A stretch of DNA of 64,000 bases from Corynebacterium sp. 122RC1. Its GTDB lineage: Bacteria > Actinomycetota > Actinomycetes > Mycobacteriales > Mycobacteriaceae. The stretch lies in assembly GCF_024580955.1 (NCBI RefSeq), contig NZ_JANIKD010000011.1, forward strand, positions 23,036 through 87,035, written 5' to 3'. The notes under the pieces are model-generated. The model saw only the letters and a list, made by a program, of their open reading frames with translations, was not told where the DNA came from and searched no databases. How positions within the stretch are numbered: the first letter of the stretch is position 1; every line of letters starts with the position of its first letter. Positions 31,372 through 40,483 of the stretch are shown here, in pieces. The translations under genes were made by a program, and so were the position numbers.

Positions 31372-32760
31372 TTAAGACTCCTTGGTCTCAGAAGTTGCCT
31401 CAGAAGTGGTCTCAGCGGAATCAGTACCCTCTTCCACTTCTTCCTCACCGAAGTACTCGGCTGGATCAACCTTGTTGCCGGCCTCGTCCTTCACGGAGGT
31501 GCGGGTGATGGCGATGGCCAGGGCCTTGCCGCGGCGGACGTCGGCGAAGAGCTGAGCGATCTGACCGGACTGGGACACCTGCGCGATGAAGGTGTTGGGG
31601 TCCATGCCGTAAGACTGGGCGGTGAACAGGATGTGGTCAGTGAGCTCCTGCTGGGAAACCTCGGGCTCCTCCTGCTCGGCCAGAGCGTCGAGGAAGAGCT
31701 GGTTGCGGATGGCCTTCTCGGCGTTCTCGCGGTTCTCTGCCTCAAAATCAGCACGGTTGGTGCCCTGGGCTGCGAGGAGGGTGTCGATCTGGTCGTCGTT
31801 GTGAGCCAGCTCGCCGTAGATCTGGTGGAGCTGTGCGTGAGCTTGCTCGTCCACCAGGCCTTCTGGGAGTGGGAACTCGGCCTGCTCGAGGGCAGCCTTG
31901 AGGACCTCGTCGCGGATGGCGGCAGCTTGGTCAGCCTTTGCCTGCTCCTTGACCTGCTCGGTCACGGATTCGCGCAGCTCCTCAACGGTGTCAAACTCGG
32001 AGGCTTCCTGCACAAAGTCGTCATCGAGCTCAGGAAGCTTGCGCTCCTTGGTCTGCTCAACGGTCACGGTGACGGTTGCCTTCTCGCCGGCGTGCTCGCC
32101 GAACTGCAGCTCAGCCTCGAAGTCTGCGGACTCGCCGGTCTTCAGACCGCGAAGGGCGGTGTCCAGGCCGTCGATGAGGTCACCGGCACCAACCTGGTAG
32201 GAAAGGCCCTCGGCCTTGGACTCCTCGATCTCCTTGCCGTCGATTGCAGCGGAGAGGTTGATGATGGCGAAGTCGCCAGTCTTGAGCTTGCGCTTGGTGT
32301 CCTTCAGTTCGGAGAAGCGCTCGCGGAGGCGGTCGATCTCTGCGTCTACGGCCTCGTCGTCAGCCTTGAGCTCGGGCACCTCAACTGCGATCTTGGAGAA
32401 GTCTGGGATGGTGATCTCTGGGCGAACGTCTACCTCAGCGGTGAATTCAACAAGCTCGTTGTCTTCCAACTTGGTGACGTCGATCTGCGGCTGGCCGATC
32501 ACGGCGAGCTTGTTCTCCTCAACGGCTGCCTGGTAGCGCGAAGGGAGGATGTCATTGATGACCTGATCCAGTACGGCGCCGCGGCCGAAGCGGGCGTCGA
32601 TAAGCTGGCGTGGAGCCTTGCCTCGGCGGAATCCTGGGATGGAGACTTGCTGGGCGATGGCCGCGTACGCATTGTTGATGTCACCCTGCAGCTCATCGAA
32701 AGGCACGGTGATGATGAGCTTCACGCGGGTATCGTTCAGCTTCTCGACAGAACTCTTCAC
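31372..32760 (-). CDS. tig: Trigger factor
   Basis: This is the ribosome-bound chaperone and prolyl isomerase. It has 462 residues: the ribosome-binding start [15 protein letters not shown] and the signature [13 protein letters not shown], an FKBP-type domain (about 150-250), and a helical C-domain with an acidic Ser/Thr/Glu tail. The GTG at 32760 is set by AGGAGA eight bases upstream. The longer frame runs into tRNA-Pro. Confidence 0.96.
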   Translation of the reverse strand: MKSSVEKLNDTRVKLIITVPFDELQGDINNAYAAIAQQVSIPGFRRGKAPRQLIDARFGRGAVLDQVINDILPSRYQAAVEENKLAVIGQPQIDVTKLEDNELVEFTAEVDVRPEITIPDFSKIAVEVPELKADDEAVDAEIDRLRERFSELKDTKRKLKTGDFAIINLSAAIDGKEIEESKAEGLSYQVGAGDLIDGLDTALRGLKTGESADFEAELQFGEHAGEKATVTVTVEQTKERKLPELDDDFVQEASEFDTVEELRESVTEQVKEQAKADQAAAIRDEVLKAALEQAEFPLPEGLVDEQAHAQLHQIYGELAHNDDQIDTLLAAQGTNRADFEAENRENAEKAIRNQLFLDALAEQEEPEVSQQELTDHILFTAQSYGMDPNTFIAQVSQSGQIAQLFADVRRGKALAIAITRTSVKDEAGNKVDPAEYFGEEEVEEGTDSAETTSEATSETKES

Positions 32761-32849
32761 GAGTATTTCTCCTGGTCTAATCAATAATTGGCGTAGAAAT
32801 GACGTATCCCTCCACCTGAAAGAAACTTTCCAAAGTGGAGGGACATTCG

Positions 32850-32923
32850 TCGGGACGACAGGATTTGAACCTGCGACCCCCTGCTCCCAAAGCAGGTGCG
32901 CTACCAAACTGCGCCACGTCCCG
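32850..32923 (-). tRNA. tRNA-Pro (TGG)
   Basis: The acceptor stem CGGGACG/CGTCCCG, D-arm, anticodon loop TTTGGGA and T-arm with TTCAAAT all fold. The anticodon is TGG. CCA is not encoded. Confidence 0.96.
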
Positions 32924-33417
32924 TTTCCGATCCCTCGTTGGGGCTCGTAAGCAGTTTACATATTGCCAGCCGTTTTGGAAAAACGCGCTCTGAACAAACC
33001 GTAATCACACTGCCGGAAGGGCCTTCGGGACCAGGGCCTTGGCACCTTCCGAGCGATAACTATACGGAGACGGCAAAAGAATTCAAAACCCGCAGCACAG
33101 TGAGGGTATTCAAGGACAACGCTGCGCGTACCGACGCCCCGGCGTCTGCTTCCGGCTCTCACCTCTTGTCGGAGTCGGTTGAGAATGGGAGTCAGGATGG
33201 TGACACACCCTTTACGGCACGTTTGGACACAGAAGCGCTACCCCCGTTGAAAAAGTTTTTCATAGCAAAGTTGCAGCTCAAGAGGCTTCACGGGAGATCT
33301 GACATGTGGCATATCCACGCAATCGGTGCAAAATCCAACTGATACACAAACAGACGAAATCAATTCCAAGCAACGCAAAAGGCCCGCCACGTTTCCACGA
33401 GACGAGCCTTTGACCAG
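32924..33417. other. Region between tRNA-Pro and tRNA-Gly
   Basis: An open plus-strand frame covers most of this gap, but it starts inside the tRNA-Pro antisense, lacks a ribosome site and has no recognisable content. I see no supported gene. A small RNA is possible but unproven. Confidence 0.4.
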
Positions 33418-33489
33418 AGGGAATGACGGGAATCGAACCCGCGTCTTCAGCTTGGAAGGCTGAGGTATTAGCCACTATACGACATTCCC
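33418..33489 (-). tRNA. tRNA-Gly (TCC)
   Basis: The acceptor GGGAATG/CATTCCC, anticodon loop CTTCCAA and T-loop TTCGATT fold into a standard cloverleaf. The anticodon is TCC. CCA is not encoded. Confidence 0.96.
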
Positions 33490-33721
33490 ATGCCCTAATG
33501 ACGACTTACCAAGTTTAGACAATCTCACCGCTATAAAGCAAATCGGACATTTGCTTCGGCGTTGGCATGATTGCTTCTTGACACTTACTGAACACCTACT
33601 AAATCGGTCCAATTACCCCTAGAAGCAATCAATTGCACACCCACTATCACGGCTTTCCCTACCCCCGATTCTGGCTTTTCACCTTGCGCAAAGTGTGCTG
33701 CACCACCCCCTCACCTTTAGA

Positions 33722-33955
33722 ATGAAAGGTATGACGCCGAAAATCATTGACTCAGAAACTGGGCGTGAACTCTGGACGGCCGTCGATTGTGCAGCATTCT
33801 CTGGCACCGCTCGCGGCACGTTCACCAGTTACGCCGGCCGCGGACGAGCTCCCTCCCCCGTTGGAAAGTTCCACGGCTTAACGTTGTGGGACTCCGAGGA
33901 GGTAAAGCAGTGGGTGGATGCGCGCAGCAATAAGCAGTTCCAACCACAGTCCTAA
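33722..33955 (+). CDS. Small putative helix-turn-helix protein
   Basis: The 77-residue protein contains DSETGRELWTAVDCAAFSGT, a segment like the first helices of excisionase/AlpA-type winged helices, then TSYAGRGRAPSPVGKFHGLT and LWDSEEVKQWVDAR, the usual end of that fold. It probably binds DNA. The start is uncertain (33722 or 33731). A strong terminator follows. No partner gene is visible. Confidence 0.7.
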   Translation: MKGMTPKIIDSETGRELWTAVDCAAFSGTARGTFTSYAGRGRAPSPVGKFHGLTLWDSEEVKQWVDARSNKQFQPQS

Positions 33956-33989
33956 AGACACAAGCGCTCAAACATCAAGCCCTTTATAG

Positions 33990-34037
33990 GCAGTGGCTAA
34001 GAGTTGTTCAGCTCAACTCTTGGCCACTGCACTTTTT
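33990..34037 (+). terminator. Terminator behind the small HTH gene
   Basis: GCAGTGGCTAAGAGTTG and CAACTCTTGGCCACTGC pair over 17 bases with one mismatch, followed by ACTTTTT. Confidence 0.93.
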
Positions 34038-34127
34038 CGATGGAACTAATTCTTTCGCCGGCCCGTTAGGCACTGTGATGGCACAATTTGCCACCCTCCC
34101 CAATATCAAGATGAAGGATGAAGCGCC

Positions 34128-34958
34128 ATGGAAGGCTTGCTACTGATCGCCCTCGTAGTTGGCGGTCTGGTGTTCTTGGTGTCCCGCGCAGGCGGCAATT
34201 CCAAGAAACAAGAAACCGCACAACTCGAAGACGCAATCGCAGACGCCCGCCGCTGGATCGACCGCCTAGGCTCCCAGGTATTGAGCCTGGCTGGTAGTGA
34301 CGCCGCCTCCACCCAAGCCATCGCCGACGCCTCCGAGCGCTACAACGCAGCGTCCTCGCAAATCTCCACCGCCCAGACCGTGCGCCAGGCTCAGCTTGCC
34401 CGCGAATCGGCACTCGAAGGCCTGCACTACATCAATGCAGCCCGGGAAATCATGGGCATGCCAATCGGCCCCGAAATCCCACCTCTTGAGGGCCAGCGCC
34501 AAGCCGGCAAAGTGACCGAATCCCGCACCATTGATGTGGAAGGGCGCCAAGTCTCCGCGTCCCCGCACGCCACCTCACAGACCCCGAACTACTACCCAGG
34601 CGGCATGGTGGCGGGGCGCCCCGTCCCTGCAGGCTGGTACTCCGAACCCTGGTGGCAGCAGGCACTGCGTACCGGCATGTGGACCGCGGGTTCCGTGTTC
34701 CTGTTCTCTGCCCTGTTCAGTGGCATGAGCGGCGTTGGCTACTCCGCGGCGGCCTTCGAACAAGGCTACGGGGATGGCTACCAAGACGGCCTGGAGGCAG
34801 CGGGCACCGACGCCGCAGATTCAGGCGACATGGGAGACATGGGAGACATGGGTGCGGTTGACGCCGATGCCGGTGGCGAAGGCGGCTTTGACTTCGGCGA
34901 CTTTGGCGGCGACGGCGGCGGCTTTGACTTCGGCGACTTTGGTGGCTTTGACTTCTAA
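34128..34958 (+). CDS. Membrane-anchored DUF1542-like protein with Gly/Asp/Phe tail
   Basis: The 276-residue protein has an N-terminal anchor (LLLIALVVGGLVFLVS), an Ala-rich helical segment (about 28-100), a second hydrophobic segment near residue 185 (AGSVFLFSALFSGMSGVGY), then an acidic tail with GDM repeats and FDFGDFGG repeats. The layout matches corynebacterial proteins annotated as DUF1542-containing next to tig. The function is unknown; the tail looks disordered. Confidence 0.75.
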   Translation: MEGLLLIALVVGGLVFLVSRAGGNSKKQETAQLEDAIADARRWIDRLGSQVLSLAGSDAASTQAIADASERYNAASSQISTAQTVRQAQLARESALEGLHYINAAREIMGMPIGPEIPPLEGQRQAGKVTESRTIDVEGRQVSASPHATSQTPNYYPGGMVAGRPVPAGWYSEPWWQQALRTGMWTAGSVFLFSALFSGMSGVGYSAAAFEQGYGDGYQDGLEAAGTDAADSGDMGDMGDMGAVDADAGGEGGFDFGDFGGDGGGFDFGDFGGFDF

Positions 34959-34983
34959 CCCTTATTCAGCCCGCACCTGAACA

Positions 34984-35042
34984 GAAAAACCGCTCCCCAC
35001 TTCCGGCAACTGATTACTCAGTTTCGATTGTGGGGAGCGGCT
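34984..35042 (-). terminator. Terminator of rpiB
   Basis: AGCCGCTCCCCAC and GTGGGGAGCGG pair around a 30-base loop on the minus strand, followed by TTTTTCTG. Confidence 0.88.
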
Positions 35043-35076
35043 CTCGTAGTACCGCAACAAATTCGCTACCAGGGGC

Positions 35077-35550
35077 CTATTCAGCAGGGAGTTCAGGGGC
35101 GATGCCGGTGCGCTCGTATTCACTGAGGATGTCAATACGGCGCTGGTGGCGCTCTGCCTTGCTCCACTCTTGGCCCAGGAAGGCGTCCACGATCTTCAGC
35201 GCTTCCTCTTGAGTGTGCATGCGGCCGCCGATACCGATGAGCTGCGCATTGTTGTGCTCGCGCGCCAGGCGGGCAGTTTCCTCAGACCACGCCAAGGCGC
35301 AGCGCGCGCCCTTGACCTTGTTCGCGGCGATCTGCTCGCCGTTGCCGGAACCGCCGAGGACAATACCCAAGGAGCCTGGGTCGTTTACCACACGGCTTGC
35401 GGCTTCAATGCAGAAGGCAGGGTAGTCATCTTCGGCATCATAAGTGTGGGCACCGCAGTCAATAACCTCGTGGCCCTGAGCTTTGAGGTGTTCAGCAATT
35501 GCATTTTTTGTTTCGAACCCAGCATGGTCCGCACCTAGGTAAACACGCAT
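35077..35550 (-). CDS. rpiB: Ribose-5-phosphate isomerase B
   Basis: RpiB interconverts ribose 5-phosphate and ribulose 5-phosphate. The 157 residues begin MRVYLGADHAGFETKNAI, contain GIVLGGSGNGEQIAANKVKG, and lack the catalytic Cys of the E. coli type, as in other actinobacterial RpiB. The ATG at 35550 has AAGG eight bases upstream. The rpiB - DsbA-like - pepN order equals Rv2465c-Rv2466c-Rv2467. Confidence 0.95.
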   Translation of the reverse strand: MRVYLGADHAGFETKNAIAEHLKAQGHEVIDCGAHTYDAEDDYPAFCIEAASRVVNDPGSLGIVLGGSGNGEQIAANKVKGARCALAWSEETARLAREHNNAQLIGIGGRMHTQEEALKIVDAFLGQEWSKAERHQRRIDILSEYERTGIAPELPAE

Positions 35551-35667
35551 ACCCCACACCTTAGCGGATGCCGGTTAGGGGATGCGGGGTGAGCTGAATC
35601 CCCTAGGCACCCCCACAGGGCACACACGAGTACAGATCCAAGCACGAACCCTAAGCCCGCTCCCTCA

Positions 35668-36291
35668 CTAGGCGTCGAACTGCGGTGATTCCGTGCGGGT
35701 GCGCTTGAGCTCAAAGAAGTAGGGGTTTTGTGCAAGGCGCACGGAGGCGTCAAAAAGTTCGCCGGCGTCCTCGCCGCGTGGGATGCGGGTGATTACGGGG
35801 CCAAAGAAGGCGGTGTCTCCGAATTGCACCACGGGTGTGCCTACCTCGTCCCCCACTGCGTCGATTGCTCCCTGGTGGAACGTGCGCAGTGCCTTTTCCC
35901 AAGCATCTGGATCCCCACCAGCTTCGATGCCGAGTTCGGCCTTGGTAGCGTCGATAAGCGCTGGGAAATCCTTGTTTCCCTCGTTGTGGATCTTGGTGCC
36001 GAGGGCAGTGTAGAAGTCGCCGAGCTTTTCGGGAGCCTCGGTGGCGATTTGCGCCATGACCAGCGCTGGGAGGCGGGCGGCTTTCATTTTCTCTTTGTAG
36101 TCGGTGGGGAGTTCTTCGCGACCTTCGTTGAGCACCCACAGGCTCATGGGCACCCAGGTGACCTTGATGTTTCGTACCTTTTCCACCTCTTTGATCCAGC
36201 GGGAAGTGACCCAGGCGAAGGGGCAGGTGACATCAAAGTAGAAGCGCACTTCCTGCGCGGAATTGGAGGAATCAGTTGTGTGAGTAGTCAT
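35668..36291 (-). CDS. DsbA-like oxidoreductase, Rv2466c homologue with CPFA site
   Basis: The protein has 207 residues with a thioredoxin fold and helical insert. FYFDVTCPFAWVTSRWI aligns with the Rv2466c active site, where mycobacteria have CPWC; here the second Cys is Ala, leaving one cysteine. GTPVVQFGDTAFFGPV holds the cis-Pro, and the C-terminus FFELKRTRTESPQFD is very close to Rv2466c. Rv2466c is a mycothiol-dependent reductase; a single-Cys protein would need a monothiol mechanism. The start at 36291 has GGTGGGA upstream. Confidence 0.88.
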   Translation of the reverse strand: MTTHTTDSSNSAQEVRFYFDVTCPFAWVTSRWIKEVEKVRNIKVTWVPMSLWVLNEGREELPTDYKEKMKAARLPALVMAQIATEAPEKLGDFYTALGTKIHNEGNKDFPALIDATKAELGIEAGGDPDAWEKALRTFHQGAIDAVGDEVGTPVVQFGDTAFFGPVITRIPRGEDAGELFDASVRLAQNPYFFELKRTRTESPQFDA

Positions 36292-36414
36292 GGGTCCCAC
36301 CATAGGTGCTTTTGCACGGCCGTGCCGGAGGACGTGTGAGCGTGTTCACCCTCGGGTGTATCGTTGTGGTATTCGTACCCCCAACTACCCACCAAAACAT
36401 GAAACGGATGTGAG

Positions 36415-39015
36415 ATGAGTTCCATTAACTTGACCCAGCTCGAAGCCGAGGCACGCGCCAGCCTGCTCAAGGTGCATCATTATGCCATTGAGCTTGATCT
36501 CACGCGCGGGGAATCGGAGTTCGGCTCCACCACTACCATCACGTTTGACGGGTTGGGTCAGGGGGAAACCTTCATTGACCTGCGGGCACACTCAATTAGC
36601 GTAGCGACGCTCGACGGCGTCCCTTTGGAGCTGGGGCAGGCTGCGGAGCTGGAGAAGAGCGGGATCCCCCTGACCATCACTGAGGGTCACCACGAGCTGC
36701 GTATTGAGGCGCTCTGCTCCTACTCCCGCACCGGCCAGGGCCTGCACCGGTTTGTGGACCCCGCTGACGGCGAGGTGTACCTCTACAGCCAGTTTGAAAC
36801 CGCGGACGCCAAGCGCGTATTCGCGTGCTTTGACCAGCCAGATCTGAAAGCCACCTACTCCTTTGCTATCACCGCACCACAGCAATGGAAGGTGATCACT
36901 AACGCAACCATGGAGGTCACGGACACCACCGGTGCAGATGGGAAGGCGGCCAGCTTGCATACGGGGGCCGTCGATACGCCCCTTTCCACCTACCTTGTGG
37001 CCTTCTGCGCGGGTAATTACTTTGAGGTCACCGATACGTACCGCGGCTCCCTCACCCACCATGCGGAAACCCCGGCTGACCAACCGCATGAGGTGGAGAT
37101 CCCCATGGCGATCTACTGCCGGCAGTCCCTGGCCAAGCACCTGGATGCAGACACCCTGTTTACCCAAACCAAGCAGGGCTTTGACTTCTACCACGCCAAC
37201 TTTGGCTACGCCTACCCCTTTGGCAAATACGACCAGTTGTTTGTGCCCGAGTTCAACATGGGTGCCATGGAAAACGCTGGTGCGGTGACATTCCGCGACG
37301 AGTACGTGTTTTCCTCCAAGGTTACCCGCTACCGCTACGAGCGCAGGTGTGACACCATCCTGCACGAGATGGCTCACATGTGGTTCGGCGACCTGGTGAC
37401 CATGCAGTGGTGGGGCGACCTCTGGCTCAACGAGTCCTTTGCCACCTGGGCCGCCGCTATTTCCCAGGCCGAGGCAACGGAGTTTGACACGGCTTGGGTG
37501 ACGTTTGCTTCCGTGGAGAAGTCATGGGCGTACCAGCAAGATCAGCTTCCCTCTACCCACCCAATCACGGCGGATGCCACAGATATTGAAACGGTAGAGC
37601 AGAACTTTGACGGCATCACCTACGCCAAGGGCGCATCCGTGCTCAAGCAACTCCAGGCCTACGTGGGCCGCGAAGCTTTCTTTGCCGGGGTACGCAAGCA
37701 CTTTGCCACCCACGCGTTTGGCAATGCCACCTTTGATGACCTCCTGGCGGCGCTCGCGGAGGCTTCCGGGCGCGACCTCTCCGGCTGGGCACAGCAGTGG
37801 CTCAAGACCACAGGTGTAAACACACTGGCCACCAAGGTGGACAAGGATGGCCGACGCATCACGCGCCTTGCCATCGAGCAGCGCGGTGCCCAGCCCGGCG
37901 CGGGTGAATTGCGCGACCACCGCGTGGCAGTGGGCCTGTACTCCCTAGCACCAGACGTCGTGGTGCGCCGCACCAACCGGGTGGAGCTGGACGTCACCGG
38001 CTCTCTCACAGAGATCCCGGAGTTTGCGGGCCAAGAGGCTGATCTGATTTTGGTCAACGATGAAGACCTCACCTATGCCCTGCTCGAGCTGGACCCCGCT
38101 TCTTTGGAGTTCGCGCTGGCCAACATTGACCGCATTGAGGACCCGATGGCACGTTCCCTGTGCTGGTCCGCTGCCTGGGAGATGACTCGCGCCGGCACCA
38201 TGCGCGCCCGGGACTTCATCGCGCTGGTCGCCCGCGGCGCCAAGCATGAAACGGAGATTGCCGTGCTGGAGCGCGTGCTGCTCCAGGCCACCTCTGCGAA
38301 CAGCCGTTTTGTGGACCCGAGCTGGGAGGGCCACAACGTTGCGCTGGCGGAGCTGCTGCTCGCAGGTGCGAAGGAAACCACCGGCGACATCCAACTGGCC
38401 TTCGTCCAGGCCCTTTCGCGCACCCCGCTGGCTGAAAGCCCCGAGGCTCTGGAACTGTTCGCGCAGATCGCAGCCGGTGAATCCCCATTGCCAGGCCTCG
38501 AAGTAGACGAGGACCTGCGCTGGGCCGCACTTACCGCACGCATCGCGGCGGGCAAGCAGGAGGATGCAAAGGAGTGTATCGACGCCCTCAGCGCCGAATA
38601 CCGCACCGCGGCCAGTGGTCTTGCGGCGTTGCGTGCTGAGGCTGCGCTGCCAACCCAGGAAACCAAAGACGCGGTGTTTGCGGAGATCACCGCGCTGGAC
38701 AACACCTTGTCCAACCTGCAACTGCGCCACAAACTGGAGGGCCTGCGCGCACCTGGTGCTGGCCCGCTGTTGCAGGCGCACAACTCCGCGGCCTTTGAGT
38801 TGGCGCTGCCCCTGTGGGAAAACCTGAGCAGCGAAGTTGCCCTAGTGACCTTGGGCGGCATCTACCCGAGCTGGGACATTTCCCAAGAAGGTGTGGAGCG
38901 TGCCGCGGCCTTCCTAGAGCAGGACAACCTGCCGGGCGGCTTGCGCCGCGTGATCCTAGAAGGCAAAGCCGAGCAGGAGCGTGCGCTGCGCAACCGCGCG
39001 TTTGACCGCTCCTAA
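36415..39015 (+). CDS. pepN: Aminopeptidase N
   Basis: This M1-family zinc metallopeptidase has 866 residues. GAMENAG is the exopeptidase motif and HEMAHMWFGDLVTMQWW with WLNESFATW supplies HExxH-x18-E. The C-terminal ERAP1-like helical domain is complete. It is transcribed divergently from the DsbA-like gene across 123 bases and ends 16 bases before the metB stop, so the two genes are convergent. Confidence 0.96.
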   Translation: MSSINLTQLEAEARASLLKVHHYAIELDLTRGESEFGSTTTITFDGLGQGETFIDLRAHSISVATLDGVPLELGQAAELEKSGIPLTITEGHHELRIEALCSYSRTGQGLHRFVDPADGEVYLYSQFETADAKRVFACFDQPDLKATYSFAITAPQQWKVITNATMEVTDTTGADGKAASLHTGAVDTPLSTYLVAFCAGNYFEVTDTYRGSLTHHAETPADQPHEVEIPMAIYCRQSLAKHLDADTLFTQTKQGFDFYHANFGYAYPFGKYDQLFVPEFNMGAMENAGAVTFRDEYVFSSKVTRYRYERRCDTILHEMAHMWFGDLVTMQWWGDLWLNESFATWAAAISQAEATEFDTAWVTFASVEKSWAYQQDQLPSTHPITADATDIETVEQNFDGITYAKGASVLKQLQAYVGREAFFAGVRKHFATHAFGNATFDDLLAALAEASGRDLSGWAQQWLKTTGVNTLATKVDKDGRRITRLAIEQRGAQPGAGELRDHRVAVGLYSLAPDVVVRRTNRVELDVTGSLTEIPEFAGQEADLILVNDEDLTYALLELDPASLEFALANIDRIEDPMARSLCWSAAWEMTRAGTMRARDFIALVARGAKHETEIAVLERVLLQATSANSRFVDPSWEGHNVALAELLLAGAKETTGDIQLAFVQALSRTPLAESPEALELFAQIAAGESPLPGLEVDEDLRWAALTARIAAGKQEDAKECIDALSAEYRTAASGLAALRAEAALPTQETKDAVFAEITALDNTLSNLQLRHKLEGLRAPGAGPLLQAHNSAAFELALPLWENLSSEVALVTLGGIYPSWDISQEGVERAAAFLEQDNLPGGLRRVILEGKAEQERALRNRAFDRS

Positions 39016-39030
39016 ATGGCTAGTTGATGG

Positions 39031-40185
39031 CTAGTTGATGGCGGCGAGGGCTGCATCGACGTCTGCGATCAAGTCCTCAATGTCTTCAATACCCACGGAG
39101 ATACGCACGAGGTCGCGTGGCACCTCAAGCACGGAGTCGGTCACTGATTGGTGGGTCATGGAGGCCGGGTGCTCCACCAAGGACTCCACCCCGCCGAGCG
39201 ACTCCGCCAGCGCAATCACCTTGGTGTTCAGGCAGAACGCGCGGGCAGCTTCCTCTGAGTGGAAGCGAACGGAGATCATGGCGCCGAAGCGGCGCATCTG
39301 GCGGGCGGCAACCTCGTGGCCTGGGTGGGTTTCCAGGCCTGGGTAGAGCACGGTGGCAACCTTCTCGCTGGCGTTGAGGTGCTTGGCAATGGCCTCAGCG
39401 TTATCGCAGTGGCGGTCCATGCGCACCGCGAGGGTCTTCAGGCCACGCGCGGTGAGGTAAGCATCAAACACGGATGGGATGGCACCAGTGCCGCCCTGGT
39501 AGAACAGCAGGTCCTCGTCCAGCTTGGCGTCATTGGTGACCACGAGACCACCCACAACGTCAGAATGCCCACCGATGTACTTCGTGGTGGAGTGCAGCAC
39601 CGCCGCGGCACCCAGCTTGAGGGGGTTTTGCAGGTATGGGGAGGCAAAGGTGTTGTCCACAACCAGCGGCGCGCGGCCGGCAACGGCGTCTGCCACGGCC
39701 TGGATGTCTGTGATGGAAAGGCCGGGGTTGGAGGGGGTTTCCAACCACACCAGCGCGGTGTTTTCCTGCACCGCCTGGCCCACGGCCTGAGCATCGGTGG
39801 TGTCCACCACGGTGTATTCCACGCCCCACTGAGTAAACACCTGGTCAATGAGGCGGAACGTGCCGCCGTAGGCGTCGTGGCCGAACACCAAGTGGCTGCC
39901 GGGGCGCAGGAAGATGCGCAGGAGCACGTCGGTTGCTGCCATGCCGGAGGAGAACGCGCGGCCAAACTCTGCTCCCTCGAGCGCCGCCACGGTCTTTTCT
40001 AGAGCGGTGATGGTGGGGTTGCCACAGCGGGTGTATTCATAGCCGCCACGCAGCTCATTCAACCCATTTTGCGCGAACGTAGTAGAGGCATAAATTGGGG
40101 TGTTGATGGAACCATAGAGGGAATCTGGCTCGTAGCCTGCGTGAATGCTGGCGGTGGAGAATCCTTGATCTTTTGCAGCGCTCAT
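39031..40185 (-). CDS. metB: Cystathionine gamma-synthase
   Basis: MetB condenses activated homoserine with cysteine in methionine synthesis. It has 384 residues; HSTTKYIGGHSDVVGG carries the PLP lysine, and FSTASIHAGYEPDSLYGSIN agrees closely with corynebacterial MetB. The ATG at 40185 has AAGGAG 12 bases upstream. Its promoter region contains a TACTAT -10-like box and an inverted repeat. Confidence 0.93.
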   Translation of the reverse strand: MSAAKDQGFSTASIHAGYEPDSLYGSINTPIYASTTFAQNGLNELRGGYEYTRCGNPTITALEKTVAALEGAEFGRAFSSGMAATDVLLRIFLRPGSHLVFGHDAYGGTFRLIDQVFTQWGVEYTVVDTTDAQAVGQAVQENTALVWLETPSNPGLSITDIQAVADAVAGRAPLVVDNTFASPYLQNPLKLGAAAVLHSTTKYIGGHSDVVGGLVVTNDAKLDEDLLFYQGGTGAIPSVFDAYLTARGLKTLAVRMDRHCDNAEAIAKHLNASEKVATVLYPGLETHPGHEVAARQMRRFGAMISVRFHSEEAARAFCLNTKVIALAESLGGVESLVEHPASMTHQSVTDSVLEVPRDLVRISVGIEDIEDLIADVDAALAAIN

Positions 40186-40483
40186 AGTGGTAGCCGGCTC
40201 CTTTGCACGTAGGCGGTTTGAGGGCCCGTGGTCCGCGGGCACAATTAGCACACATAGTAGACCAAGCTGTTCACTTGGACTAGGCACTATAGCGGGTATT
40301 GAATAAAATTGCTCATGCGGCCGGCGGCGACACCACTGCACACCTCCCCCAGCCTTCCCAGCCACCCCATCCGCGCGCGTTAGGCTGTGAAACAGCTCAA
40401 GGTTGCCCGCGGACCGTGCCGTGGGCATGGGTAATGGTCAGGCAATGGGCATGGGCAATGCAAACCAACGCTAAGGAGTGTGT
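40186..40483. other. metB/DMT divergent promoter region
   Basis: This 298-nt gap between divergent genes carries the metB inverted repeat and, before the DMT gene, repeated GGGCATGGG/GGGCAATG words (about 40420-40460). No gene is seen. Confidence 0.5.
40258..40282. promoter_or_regulatory. Inverted repeat in the metB promoter
   Basis: TAGACCAAG and CTTGGACTA form arms of nine bases with one mismatch around seven bases, overlapping the likely -10/-35 of metB. The outer TAGAC resembles McbR half-sites (TAGAC-N6-GTCTA), but the spacing is longer, so the McbR link is tentative. Confidence 0.5.

Noticed and set aside
32896..33342. A 148-codon frame between tRNA-Pro and tRNA-Gly
   Set aside because: It starts in the tRNA antisense, has no ribosome site, and no similarity that I recognise.
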